Positions 1-6,341 of a DNA stretch of 13,462 nucleotides are shown here, piece by piece (positions within the stretch are counted from its first letter, which is position 1; the number at the start of each line of letters is the position of its first letter). The stretch is from Anaerolineaceae bacterium UBA4799. Lineage in GTDB: Bacteria; Chloroflexota; Anaerolineae; Anaerolineales; Anaerolineaceae. The position numbers and the translations under genes were made by a program. Location of the stretch: the NCBI GenBank assembly GCA_002402725.1, contig DHGL01000004.1, positions 28,828 through 42,289 on the forward strand. The letters are read 5' to 3'. The notes under the pieces are model-generated. The model had not been told where the DNA came from and did not search any database. It worked only from the letters and a program-made list of their open reading frames with translations.

Positions 1-19
1 TAAAAAAGCGAGGTTCTCA

Positions 20-35
20 TACCCCGTTCGGGGTA
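20..35. repeat. Perfect inverted repeat (7-bp arms, 2-bp centre)
   Basis: TACCCCG at 20-26 and CGGGGTA at 29-35 are exact reverse complements around TT. It lies in the short stretch before the MATE remnant, which otherwise holds no recognisable coding sequence in any plus-strand frame. It may be an old terminator stem or the edge of a rearrangement, but no T-tract follows it, so the role is unassigned. Confidence 0.5.
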
Positions 36-93
36 CCAGGTCCTTTGCCCCCAGCCTTATATATTTGGTATTGCATGATAAATACCCCCATAT

Positions 94-624
94 ATGGTGG
101 TTGCTTTCGTGTTATTCCTGGGATTGGGTAACGCCACCGCCATCCTGGTGGGAAACCTGATCGGGCAGGGTAAAACGGAGAAGGCGTACACCTATGCTGG
201 CAGGTCTTTGATACTGCAGGCGGCAGGAGCGTGTAGAGTCGGTTTGCTGGTTATTCTGTTCGCGCCAATGATACTAGGGTTTTACCGTGTTGATGCGGAG
301 GTCATACTGAGCGCGCGCAGGCTGCTGTTAGTACTGGGGTTGGGCTTATGGGTGCGGGCTTCCAATCACATGATCGTAATTGGAATCCTGCGTTCAGGCG
401 GAGACACCCGTTTTTCGCTGGTACTGGATGGCTTGGTGATCTGGCTGGTGGGAGTTCCGTTCTCCGCTGCCGGCGCGTTTCTTTTACATCTTCCGATATA
501 TTTGGTTTACGCGCTTACGCTTATTGAAGAGGTTACCAAAGCCTCTCTTGGTTTAAAGCGTTACTTTTCAAAAAAATGGATTAGTGATCTGACAGGCCGC
601 GTTTCCGTGATCATTCCGGAGTAG
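94..624 (+). pseudogene. MATE-family efflux transporter, C-terminal remnant
   Basis: This 176-residue reading frame matches the C-terminal part of a MATE (multidrug and toxin extrusion) transporter. A GLGNATAILVG segment at about residues 10-20 is followed by IGQGKTEKAY. The later NHMIVIGILRSGGDTRF segment, leading into a hydrophobic helix ending VGVP, is typical of the second MATE half. Several hydrophobic helices are visible. MATE proteins usually have about 450 residues in 12 helices, so more than half is missing. Upstream, the same frame has TGA TAA at 76-81, and the other two plus frames of 1-93 show no MATE-like sequence, so the loss is real and not a window-edge effect. The ATG at 94 has no clear ribosome binding site. 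Most likely it is a 5'-truncated pseudogene; a functional half-transporter is unlikely. Its end overlaps the end of the convergent MFS gene by 14 bases. Confidence 0.72.
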
Positions 625-1888
625 ACCCTGCTGAAAAATTGCCGGCACCTGTTTTTTTGGGGTCGCTTACCAGCAGCGCCAGGATGACGCTGGCGATCAA
701 CGCCATGACTGCTGATGTGATAAAGGTTGTAGCGTAATTGAAACTATCTGCCAGAAGACCGCCGATCAAGGGGGCGATTATCGCGGCTGGTGCCACGAGG
801 GTGTTGGCCATCCCCACGTATGTGGGTCTTTCTACTTCTTCCCCGAATTCAAGTGACATGGTTATGCCAATCGTCCAGAAGGCTGTGCCGGCCACGCCGT
901 TGAGCACAAAGACCAGGGCGAAAAGGTTCACATCCTTTATAAAAAATGCCAGTAACGCACTTGCCGCCGCGCATACACTTCCCATCACCAGAACCCATTT
1001 ACGCGACCATCTGTCAGAGAGCCGTCCCAGCAATGGATTCATCACCACCATGGTTATCATCAAAATGCTGGTCATCACCCCCACCTGAACAGTGGTCATC
1101 CCGAGGATTTTAACCGCATAGACAGAGTAAAATGCAAATGCCATCATGCCAAAATGTGCGATGAAACGGCTGATAAGAAAATTCGTAAAGGAGCGATCCC
1201 GTTTAATAATCGAACGTATATCATGCCATAAAGGTTGAGGAAAATATCCGCCAGTTGGCAGCACATTCTTCTCTTCCCTGGTTAGGTTCAAAAACACCCA
1301 TGAAGATCCAAATAAAACAGAGGCGATGAAGAAACAGGTCGCGAAGTTGTATGGGGGATTGAGCACCACAAGCAGGGTTCCCGCGAGATAGGCACCCAGA
1401 CTTGCCAGCAGGTTAGATGCCGCGGATTGCGCGCCGAAAAAAGTTGCCAGGATATTGCCGGGAATGATCTTGCTGATCATAATCTGCCAGGCGTTGGCGG
1501 TCAGTCCCGCGCCAAGCCCCTGCCAAATGAGCAATATGAAAGTAAGGATGAGTGCTGCCCTCACGCCGATGTGGGGGACAAGAAGCCCGACGATTCCCAA
1601 CCCTAAAATGGGTAGCCTTTCCTGAATGGTCATGAGCATCACATACGGTTTAACACGTTCCATTCTGGTGATGCGTTTTGCCAGTAGTAGCTGCGGCAGT
1701 TGCCAACCGACGTTGTGAATGGCGGGTACAAGTCCGATGAGTGTGGCTGAAGACGTGAGTGTAGCTACAAAAAGCGGGATCATTGTCGTGAACGATGCGA
1801 AGCCCAAGCCAAAACCAAACAGACCTCCGTCAAGAATGTTGACAGTGAAGTTGTGTTTCAGGTTAACGGTCTGTTGTTCGTTTGCCAT
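611..1888 (-). CDS. MFS transporter
   Basis: This 425-residue integral membrane protein of the major facilitator superfamily has about 12 hydrophobic helices and a central hydrophilic loop (about residues 202-235) between the two six-helix halves. The loop motif GRLSDRWSRKW at about 288-298 is the MFS motif-A type (G-x3-D-R-x-x-R-K), here at the start of the second half. The length is normal for the family. It presumably works as a secondary transporter, proton-coupled or facilitative, in the cytoplasmic membrane, but no substrate can be read from the sequence. The ATG at 1888 is the first usable start; the leader is A-rich without a good Shine-Dalgarno sequence. The gene begins only about 15 bases after a terminator-like hairpin that closes the VKOR/acidic-protein unit. 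It therefore depends either on read-through or on a promoter that I could not identify. Confidence 0.85.
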   Translation of the reverse strand: MANEQQTVNLKHNFTVNILDGGLFGFGLGFASFTTMIPLFVATLTSSATLIGLVPAIHNVGWQLPQLLLAKRITRMERVKPYVMLMTIQERLPILGLGIVGLLVPHIGVRAALILTFILLIWQGLGAGLTANAWQIMISKIIPGNILATFFGAQSAASNLLASLGAYLAGTLLVVLNPPYNFATCFFIASVLFGSSWVFLNLTREEKNVLPTGGYFPQPLWHDIRSIIKRDRSFTNFLISRFIAHFGMMAFAFYSVYAVKILGMTTVQVGVMTSILMITMVVMNPLLGRLSDRWSRKWVLVMGSVCAAASALLAFFIKDVNLFALVFVLNGVAGTAFWTIGITMSLEFGEEVERPTYVGMANTLVAPAAIIAPLIGGLLADSFNYATTFITSAVMALIASVILALLVSDPKKTGAGNFSAGSTPE

Positions 1889-1902
1889 TGCTTTAATTTG
1901 TA

Positions 1903-1927
1903 TAAAACCCCGGGTTGACCGGGGTTT
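1903..1927 (-). terminator. Hairpin terminator/attenuator between the acidic protein gene and the MFS gene
   Basis: On the minus strand the arms AAACCCCGG (1927-1919) and CCGGGGTTT (1913-1905) are exact complements around a 5-base loop, followed by TTAT. The stem is GC-rich with a short U-run, as in an intrinsic terminator. It follows the acidic-protein stop by 25 bases and precedes the MFS start codon at 1888 by about 15, so it could also act as an attenuator for the transporter. Confidence 0.65.
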
Positions 1928-1952
1928 GGATTTTCATTCTGCAGAGGAGGGG

Positions 1953-2186
1953 CTAATTCTCTTCGTCATAATCCAATTCGTCCCAGTCCTCTTCACCTTC
2001 CTCTTCCATGTCTTCCCATTCTTCCAGTTCGTCTTCCTCGGCATCCCAGTCCTCAGTGCTTAACGTCTCCGCGTTGACCGTATATGTTTTACAGCCAGTG
2101 TCTGGGTCCAGTTCAACCATTCCGGCGGTGCAAATGCCTTCATCCAAGAATGAGCAATCCAAATAGTGGCATTTGATTCTTGGCAT
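1953..2186 (-). CDS. Small four-cysteine protein with acidic tail
   Basis: This is a 77-residue protein of unknown function. The first 35 residues hold cysteines at 6, 11, 19 and 32 (C-x4-C-x7-C-x12-C), a pattern that could bind zinc or an iron-sulfur cluster, or form disulfides. From residue 45 to the end, 23 of 33 residues are Asp or Glu, with tryptophans at 47, 57 and 68 set about ten apart. There is no signal peptide or membrane segment, so it should be cytoplasmic. It resembles short conserved hypothetical proteins of Chloroflexota, but I cannot name a family with confidence. It starts one base after the VKOR stop codon, and its ribosome binding site lies inside the VKOR 3' end, so the two are almost certainly co-translated. 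Acidic low-complexity tails often mediate binding to basic partners; that is inference here. Confidence 0.75.
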   Translation of the reverse strand: MPRIKCHYLDCSFLDEGICTAGMVELDPDTGCKTYTVNAETLSTEDWDAEEDELEEWEDMEEEGEEDWDELDYDEEN

Positions 2187-2187
2187 A

Positions 2188-2685
2188 TTAATCTCCTCCT
2201 GTTGCTGTAGTCGAGGGCGATTTTACTACAAGTCTGATAATTATGGTGACGAAAATCACGCTCATCATGATGGCTGATAGAATACACCATTGACAATACG
2301 TTTTCAAGACAAAAATCTCAATACTGGTGAGGTACAGGGAGAAGAGAAAACCTGCCAGGCTGAAACCAAAGATGGCAAGGTCAATGTATTGATGGATTGA
2401 CCACTTGCGAAAATCAAAAGTGGTGAGTGCAAAGATAAGCCCAAAGCCAGCGATTCCATAAAAACCAAGTGGGATCCCGAAGAGCTCTGACCAGCGGCTG
2501 GCGTTCACTACATCACAATCACCCAAACCTGGGATACAGTAAATAGGTGCTTTTGCCGCCTTCACATAAGCGAGGTAAATAGAATCCAATAGACCGATTA
2601 TTGAGGAAATCTGGAGGATGAGGATACTCGTTTTTTGCCGGGGTGATCTCATTTTGATATCATCTGGTTTTAAAGTGTCGGGCAT
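2188..2685 (-). CDS. Vitamin K epoxide reductase (VKOR) family membrane protein
   Basis: This 165-residue polytopic membrane protein of the bacterial VKOR family re-oxidises a thiol-disulfide partner and passes electrons to quinone, a role like DsbB. Four hydrophobic helices are visible, at about 20-42, 71-90, 100-122 and 133-154. The loop cysteine pair C50 and C57 follows helix 1, and the active-site C131-Q-W-C134 motif starts the last helix. The S-x-x-F-G-I-P segment at about 66-72 is also typical. Many bacterial VKORs carry a fused thioredoxin domain; this one does not, and no thioredoxin or DsbA gene lies nearby, so its partner must be elsewhere. The start is uncertain: neither the ATG at 2685 nor the one at 2652 (Met12) has a Shine-Dalgarno sequence, and a promoter-like element overlaps the first. 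A start at Met12 would keep all four helices. Confidence 0.85.
   Translation of the reverse strand: MPDTLKPDDIKMRSPRQKTSILILQISSIIGLLDSIYLAYVKAAKAPIYCIPGLGDCDVVNASRWSELFGIPLGFYGIAGFGLIFALTTFDFRKWSIHQYIDLAIFGFSLAGFLFSLYLTSIEIFVLKTYCQWCILSAIMMSVIFVTIIIRLVVKSPSTTATGGD
2191..2200 (-). promoter_or_regulatory. Ribosome binding site of the acidic protein gene, inside VKOR
   Basis: The minus strand reads AGGAGGAGAT immediately before the VKOR stop TAA (2190-2188), with GGAGG 8 bases from the ATG at 2186. It is the strongest Shine-Dalgarno sequence in this unit and fixes the start of the downstream gene. It encodes the last VKOR residues at the same time, which favours translational coupling. Confidence 0.8.
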
Positions 2686-2709
2686 TCTACAATAAATATC
2701 AGATTAAGT
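2680..2709 (-). promoter_or_regulatory. Possible promoter overlapping the annotated VKOR start
   Basis: On the minus strand TTTACT is followed after 17 bases by TAGAAT, a 4/6 and 5/6 match to the -35 and -10 consensus at optimal spacing. The last three bases of TAGAAT run into the ATG at 2685, so a transcript from here would begin inside the annotated gene and favour initiation at Met12. The match is moderate and the region AT-rich, so it could be chance. Confidence 0.3.
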
Positions 2710-2712
2710 AAA

Positions 2713-2743
2713 GGTTAAGCGCCCTGGCGCCCTGGCGCTAACC
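2713..2743 (-). terminator. Hairpin between rel and VKOR, possible rel terminator
   Basis: GGTTA(A)GCGCC at 2713-2723 pairs with GGCGCTAACC at 2734-2743, leaving one bulged base. The loop contains part of a tandem GCGCCCTG repeat. It lies 33 bases after the rel stop on the minus strand and is followed in that direction by TTTACTT, a weak U-run. An intrinsic terminator is plausible, but the T-tract is poor. Confidence 0.4.
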
Positions 2744-2753
2744 TGACGGATTG

Positions 2754-2769
2754 ATATATATATATATAT
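2754..2769. repeat. (AT)8 dinucleotide tract
   Basis: Eight uninterrupted AT units stand between the rel stop codon and the GC-rich hairpin. Simple tracts like this can vary in length by slippage. It lies downstream of rel and well upstream of the VKOR start, so an effect on promoter spacing is not evident. Confidence 0.8.
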
Positions 2770-2775
2770 TTGTAT

Positions 2776-5025
2776 TTATCCCGGATTTAAGCGGTGTGCT
2801 TCCATGACATTTGGCAGATTTTCAATCAGGGTGAGCACGCGTGATAGTTGAGCGATATCGGCTATCTCCAATTTCATCAGAATTGACGCGAGGTTGTGGG
2901 ACACATTGATCTTTATATCCTGTAAGTTGATGTTTTCGTTGCTGAGCACTGAGGATATATCGACCATCAATCCCTGGCGGTCATAGGCTTTGATCTCGAT
3001 TTCCACAGGAAATGTATGCTGTGGTTCACCCCAGGCAACCCTCACGATGCGGTCGCGGTCTTTCATACGTAAAATGTTGGGGCAGTCCTGGCGGTGAATG
3101 GTGGCGCCGCGCCCGCGGGTGATATATCCAACGATGGCGTCGCCAGGAACGGGATTGCAGCAGCGCGCAAAATTCGTCAGGATATTGCGCAATCCCAGCA
3201 CAGAAACAGCGTTTTCGGTAATATCCTTAACCTGGGTGGAAGGTTTAATCTCAAACAGGCGGGATTCGTCAGCCTCTCCTTCTGACAGGGTGTTGATGAT
3301 ATGTCCAAGCGACATATCACCGCAGCCAACCGCTACATACATATCATCTAATGAGCGGAAATCAAACCCGCGGGAAAGTTTTTCCAAATCGAACTGCTGC
3401 AACCCGAGCCGGCGCAGTTCGCGCTCCAGTATCTCTTTACCCTGGGCGAGATTTTGTTCGCGGTTCTGATGTTTGAACCAGGCACGGATCTTCGAGCGGG
3501 CGCGCTGGGTTTTTACTAATCCCAGTGTTGGATTTAACCAATCACGTGAGGGTCCGCCCTGCCTGGCTGCCAAAATCTCTACCTGGTCGCCGGTGCGCAG
3601 CGTGTAATCCAGGCCCACTAGCTTTCCGTTCACCTTGGCGCCGCGGCAGCGGTTGCCAATCTCGGTATGTACTGTGTACGCAAAATCGATCGGGGTAGCG
3701 CCGGCCGGCAGGTCAATAATATCGCCGCGCGGGGTGAAAACGTATACGCGGTCCTGGAAGACATCCGTGCGCATGCCTTCCACAAACTCATTGGCATCCT
3801 CTACCTCCTGGCGCCATTCCATCAACTTCTTCAGCCAGTTGATGCGCTGTTCATATTTTTCGTCCCTGGGACCTTTTTCCTTGTAGCGCCAATGCGCCGC
3901 GATACCGTATTCAGCGTTCTCATTCATTTCAGGTGTACGGATTTGCACCTCGAGAGGCTTGCCATCATCATATAGAACCGCGGTATGCAGCGATTGGTAG
4001 AAATTATCCTTTGGCGCGGCGATGTAATCATCGAATTCGTTCGGGACAGGCCGCCAGTGGGTGTGAATGATACCCAGCACCGCGTAACAGGAGGGGATAT
4101 CCGGGACAATCAGCCTTACCCCACGCAGGTCGCGCACCAGTTCAAAAGGCTTGTCCTTCTCGACCATTTTGCGGTAGATGGAGTAGATATGTTTGCTGCG
4201 TCCTGAGAGTTCCACCTTAATGCCAGCCTCATTGATCATTTTTTCCAGCCGGTCGATGATGGCTTTCATCTGGCGCTCACGCTCCAACCTCGTTTCAGCC
4301 AGATTCTGGGCGATTTCCTTGTATTTCTCGGGATTGGTATACCGGAAACCCAGGTCCTCGAGTTCCCACTTTAACTGCCAGATCCCCAGGCGATTGGCCA
4401 GCGGGGCGAAGATGTCCAGCGTTTCTTGCGCGATGCGGCGGCGTTTGGCTTCAGGCATATAACCGAGTGTGCGCATATTGTGAAGGCGGTCAGCCAGTTT
4501 GATCAGGATGACGCGGATATCCTCACCCATGGCGAGGAAGGTCTTGCGCAGGGTCTCATTGGCCAGTTCACGGCGGCGGTCGCGGGCGTGTTGCGAGTCC
4601 AGCAGCATTTCCTGCTCTGCCTGGTCCTTGTCCAGATTGTTGCCAAATATTTCAGCGTCGTGCTGGTCTGCTCTGGAGACCCGCGGCAGGTGGGTTAACT
4701 TGGTTACTCCGTCTACAAGTTTGGCAACCTCGTCACCGAAGTTGCGTTGAATATCTTGCAGCGTGACGCTGGTGTCTTCTACCGTGTCATGCAGCAGTCC
4801 AGCAGCTACCACCACTGGCTGTACGCGCATTTCTGCAAGGATGATGGAGACAGCCACGCAATGCGTAATGTAAGGCTCGCCAGATGCTCTTTTTTGAGTG
4901 GCGTGCGCGTTTTCCGCAAAATTGTACGCTTGGGTAATGAATTCCTTATCCACCCTCGAATAATTATCTGGCAGGATTTCCAGCAGGTTTTCTAATAATG
5001 GACTGGTTTTGGTTGTACTGACCAT
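2776..5025 (-). CDS. rel: Bifunctional (p)ppGpp synthetase/hydrolase, Rel/SpoT family
   Basis: This 749-residue long RSH protein makes and degrades the alarmone (p)ppGpp in the stringent response. The domain order is complete. The HD hydrolase (about 30-215) has H55, H79-D80 and D179 as metal ligands. The synthetase (about 270-385) has RSKHIYSIYRKM at 276-287, DYIAAPKDNFYQSLHT at 333-348 and the catalytic E359 of EVQIRT. Then come TGS (about 425-487), a helical linker, the zinc-finger/CC segment with C622, C623 and C648, and a C-terminal ACT domain (about 672-749). The hydrolase residues are intact, so alarmone breakdown is expected. Two oddities stand out. Residues about 112-155 form a charged insert longer than in typical Rel proteins. 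The acidic synthetase motif (RFDD in Rel, EFDD in RelA) reads K-P-F-E-L at 292-296. The ATG at 5025 has only a weak ribosome binding site but fits the family start. It is apparently monocistronic. Confidence 0.95.
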   Translation of the reverse strand: MVSTTKTSPLLENLLEILPDNYSRVDKEFITQAYNFAENAHATQKRASGEPYITHCVAVSIILAEMRVQPVVVAAGLLHDTVEDTSVTLQDIQRNFGDEVAKLVDGVTKLTHLPRVSRADQHDAEIFGNNLDKDQAEQEMLLDSQHARDRRRELANETLRKTFLAMGEDIRVILIKLADRLHNMRTLGYMPEAKRRRIAQETLDIFAPLANRLGIWQLKWELEDLGFRYTNPEKYKEIAQNLAETRLERERQMKAIIDRLEKMINEAGIKVELSGRSKHIYSIYRKMVEKDKPFELVRDLRGVRLIVPDIPSCYAVLGIIHTHWRPVPNEFDDYIAAPKDNFYQSLHTAVLYDDGKPLEVQIRTPEMNENAEYGIAAHWRYKEKGPRDEKYEQRINWLKKLMEWRQEVEDANEFVEGMRTDVFQDRVYVFTPRGDIIDLPAGATPIDFAYTVHTEIGNRCRGAKVNGKLVGLDYTLRTGDQVEILAARQGGPSRDWLNPTLGLVKTQRARSKIRAWFKHQNREQNLAQGKEILERELRRLGLQQFDLEKLSRGFDFRSLDDMYVAVGCGDMSLGHIINTLSEGEADESRLFEIKPSTQVKDITENAVSVLGLRNILTNFARCCNPVPGDAIVGYITRGRGATIHRQDCPNILRMKDRDRIVRVAWGEPQHTFPVEIEIKAYDRQGLMVDISSVLSNENINLQDIKINVSHNLASILMKLEIADIAQLSRVLTLIENLPNVMEAHRLNPG

Positions 5026-5047
5026 GTTTTACTCTTGTTAATGTATT

Positions 5048-5056
5048 AGTATATCA
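5048..5056 (-). promoter_or_regulatory. Possible extended -10 promoter of rel
   Basis: The minus strand reads TGATATACT, an extended -10 (TGn followed by a 5/6 TATAAT match). Initiation about 7 bases downstream would give a 5' leader of roughly 16 bases before the rel ATG at 5025. No good -35 is visible, which the extended -10 type tolerates. Confidence 0.35.
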
Positions 5057-5119
5057 CCCGACAAGTAATTCCCGGCTGGTTGGGTATATTTGTGTTATTG
5101 TTGAGAAAATTGGGAGTGC

Positions 5120-5154
5120 ATGTACTAAATACATCCGACTGGTGTGAATTTCAC
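5120..5154. promoter_or_regulatory. Two small dyads upstream of rel
   Basis: ATGTA-CTAAA-TACAT (5120-5134) and GTGAA-T-TTCAC (5144-5154) are perfect small dyads only nine bases apart, in the gap between the flavoprotein operon and rel. They are operator-like, but dyads of this size can arise by chance and no regulator gene is adjacent. The rest of 5026-5180 shows no gene. Confidence 0.25.
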
Positions 5155-5180
5155 CAAACGGTTCATTAAAAATGGGGAAT

Positions 5181-6341
5181 TTATTTCAATAATTCCTGGC
5201 CTGCAAATTCCCGTTGCGGTGAAAGATAACGCAAAGTTTCCGCGTCCTCTGGCAGCAGTTCTTCTTTTATTACGCGCGTAAGCAATTCACCGAGGGCTGG
5301 TCCTAACATGAAACCCTGTCCGCACAATCCTACTCCCAACAGCAGATTGGTTACCTGTGGGCTCCAGCCGATGATCGGGAAGCCATCAGGCGTCATTGGA
5401 TATAAACCGCGCCAGGTTCTGCGTACACGGATGTTCTTTAGCCTGGGCATGATGGAAATCATGCGCCTGGCAACCATTGGCAGAAAGCTGCTGGTTTCGT
5501 TCACATCCACTCCCCAGATATTCGGACTGGGAGTGATGCAGAAGATGATCTGCCCGGTGGCATGCTGGTAAAAATAGTAATTGGATGAACCCGGCGCCGG
5601 CCGGATATCGACGATCATTGGGCCGAGGAACCGCGCCACCGGCTCGGTGATAGCCGCTTCGTGGCTGTCCGCCTGAACGGGGATCTCAACGCCTACCATC
5701 CGGCCAATCTCGGCTGCGGAAGCGCCGGCTGCGTTCAGCACTACTCCAGCTGAATAAGTTTCACAACTGGTTGTGACGGAAATGATTTTATCTTGCTGCA
5801 CAGCCATCTCAATGACCGGTTCACAAAACCTGAATTCGGCGCTCTTTTCGACGGCGAGAGTGTAGTAGGCGTGATTGGATAGGAGCGGAGAAGCGCTGCC
5901 GTCATTGGGCGAAAAAGTGCCGCCAATCAGGTCCTGAGGTGTCAGGTCCGGGATGATTCTCAGCAGGTCATCCCTGTCGTACCAGTTGTTGACCAACCCA
6001 TATGATTGCTGGATGGTGAGCAAATCCTTTAGAATTTTCTCTTCACGGGGAGTATAGGCAATAAAAGAGTACCCGCATTGGTCCCACTCGATTTCTTTGC
6101 CGTAAATTTCCTTGAAAGTGGAAAAAATCTCAATACTGCGCAGGCACAGGCGGATCTTGGCAGGATCGGAGTGAGTGGCGCGAATGCCACCGATGGCACG
6201 TTTATTTGAGCCCTGACCGACGCTGGGGACTGATTCCAGTACAAGCACTTTCAGGCCGGCGGTGGCGAGATAAAAAGCGGCGGGAGTTCCCAGTGAGCCA
6301 GCACCGATAATGATCACATCGTATGTGTTGTGGCGATTCAT
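5181..6341 (-). CDS. FAD-dependent oxidoreductase, DAO family (amino/imino-acid dehydrogenase subunit)
   Basis: This 386-residue soluble flavoprotein of the D-amino-acid oxidase fold belongs to the group of sarcosine oxidase beta, HcnC and the catalytic subunits of dye-linked proline and hydroxyproline dehydrogenases. The N-terminal FAD-binding motif is IIIGAGSLGTPAAF (10-23), followed by the acidic E36 that ends strand 2. GGIRATHSDP at 51-60 is typical of the sarcosine oxidase-like branch. The C-terminal FAD motif runs from YPMTPDGFPIIG (314-325) to GLCGQGFMLGPALG (338-351). It should oxidise a C-N bond of an amino, N-methyl or imino acid. Its start codon overlaps the stop of the multi-cluster partner by ATGA, so the two are translationally coupled and very likely form a complex in which electrons go to the partner, not to oxygen. 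The substrate cannot be told. No convincing terminator follows. Confidence 0.85.
   Translation of the reverse strand: MNRHNTYDVIIIGAGSLGTPAAFYLATAGLKVLVLESVPSVGQGSNKRAIGGIRATHSDPAKIRLCLRSIEIFSTFKEIYGKEIEWDQCGYSFIAYTPREEKILKDLLTIQQSYGLVNNWYDRDDLLRIIPDLTPQDLIGGTFSPNDGSASPLLSNHAYYTLAVEKSAEFRFCEPVIEMAVQQDKIISVTTSCETYSAGVVLNAAGASAAEIGRMVGVEIPVQADSHEAAITEPVARFLGPMIVDIRPAPGSSNYYFYQHATGQIIFCITPSPNIWGVDVNETSSFLPMVARRMISIMPRLKNIRVRRTWRGLYPMTPDGFPIIGWSPQVTNLLLGVGLCGQGFMLGPALGELLTRVIKEELLPEDAETLRYLSPQREFAGQELLK

Noticed and set aside
11..38. tRNA-like 3' end (GGTTC and a stem followed by CCA)
   Set aside because: The T-loop does not fit the TTCRANY pattern, the stems do not fold as T-arm plus acceptor, and the window edge leaves no body to test.
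2060..2296. 78-residue minus-strand open frame across the VKOR/acidic gene junction
   Set aside because: It overlaps two better-supported genes in another frame and shows no motif.
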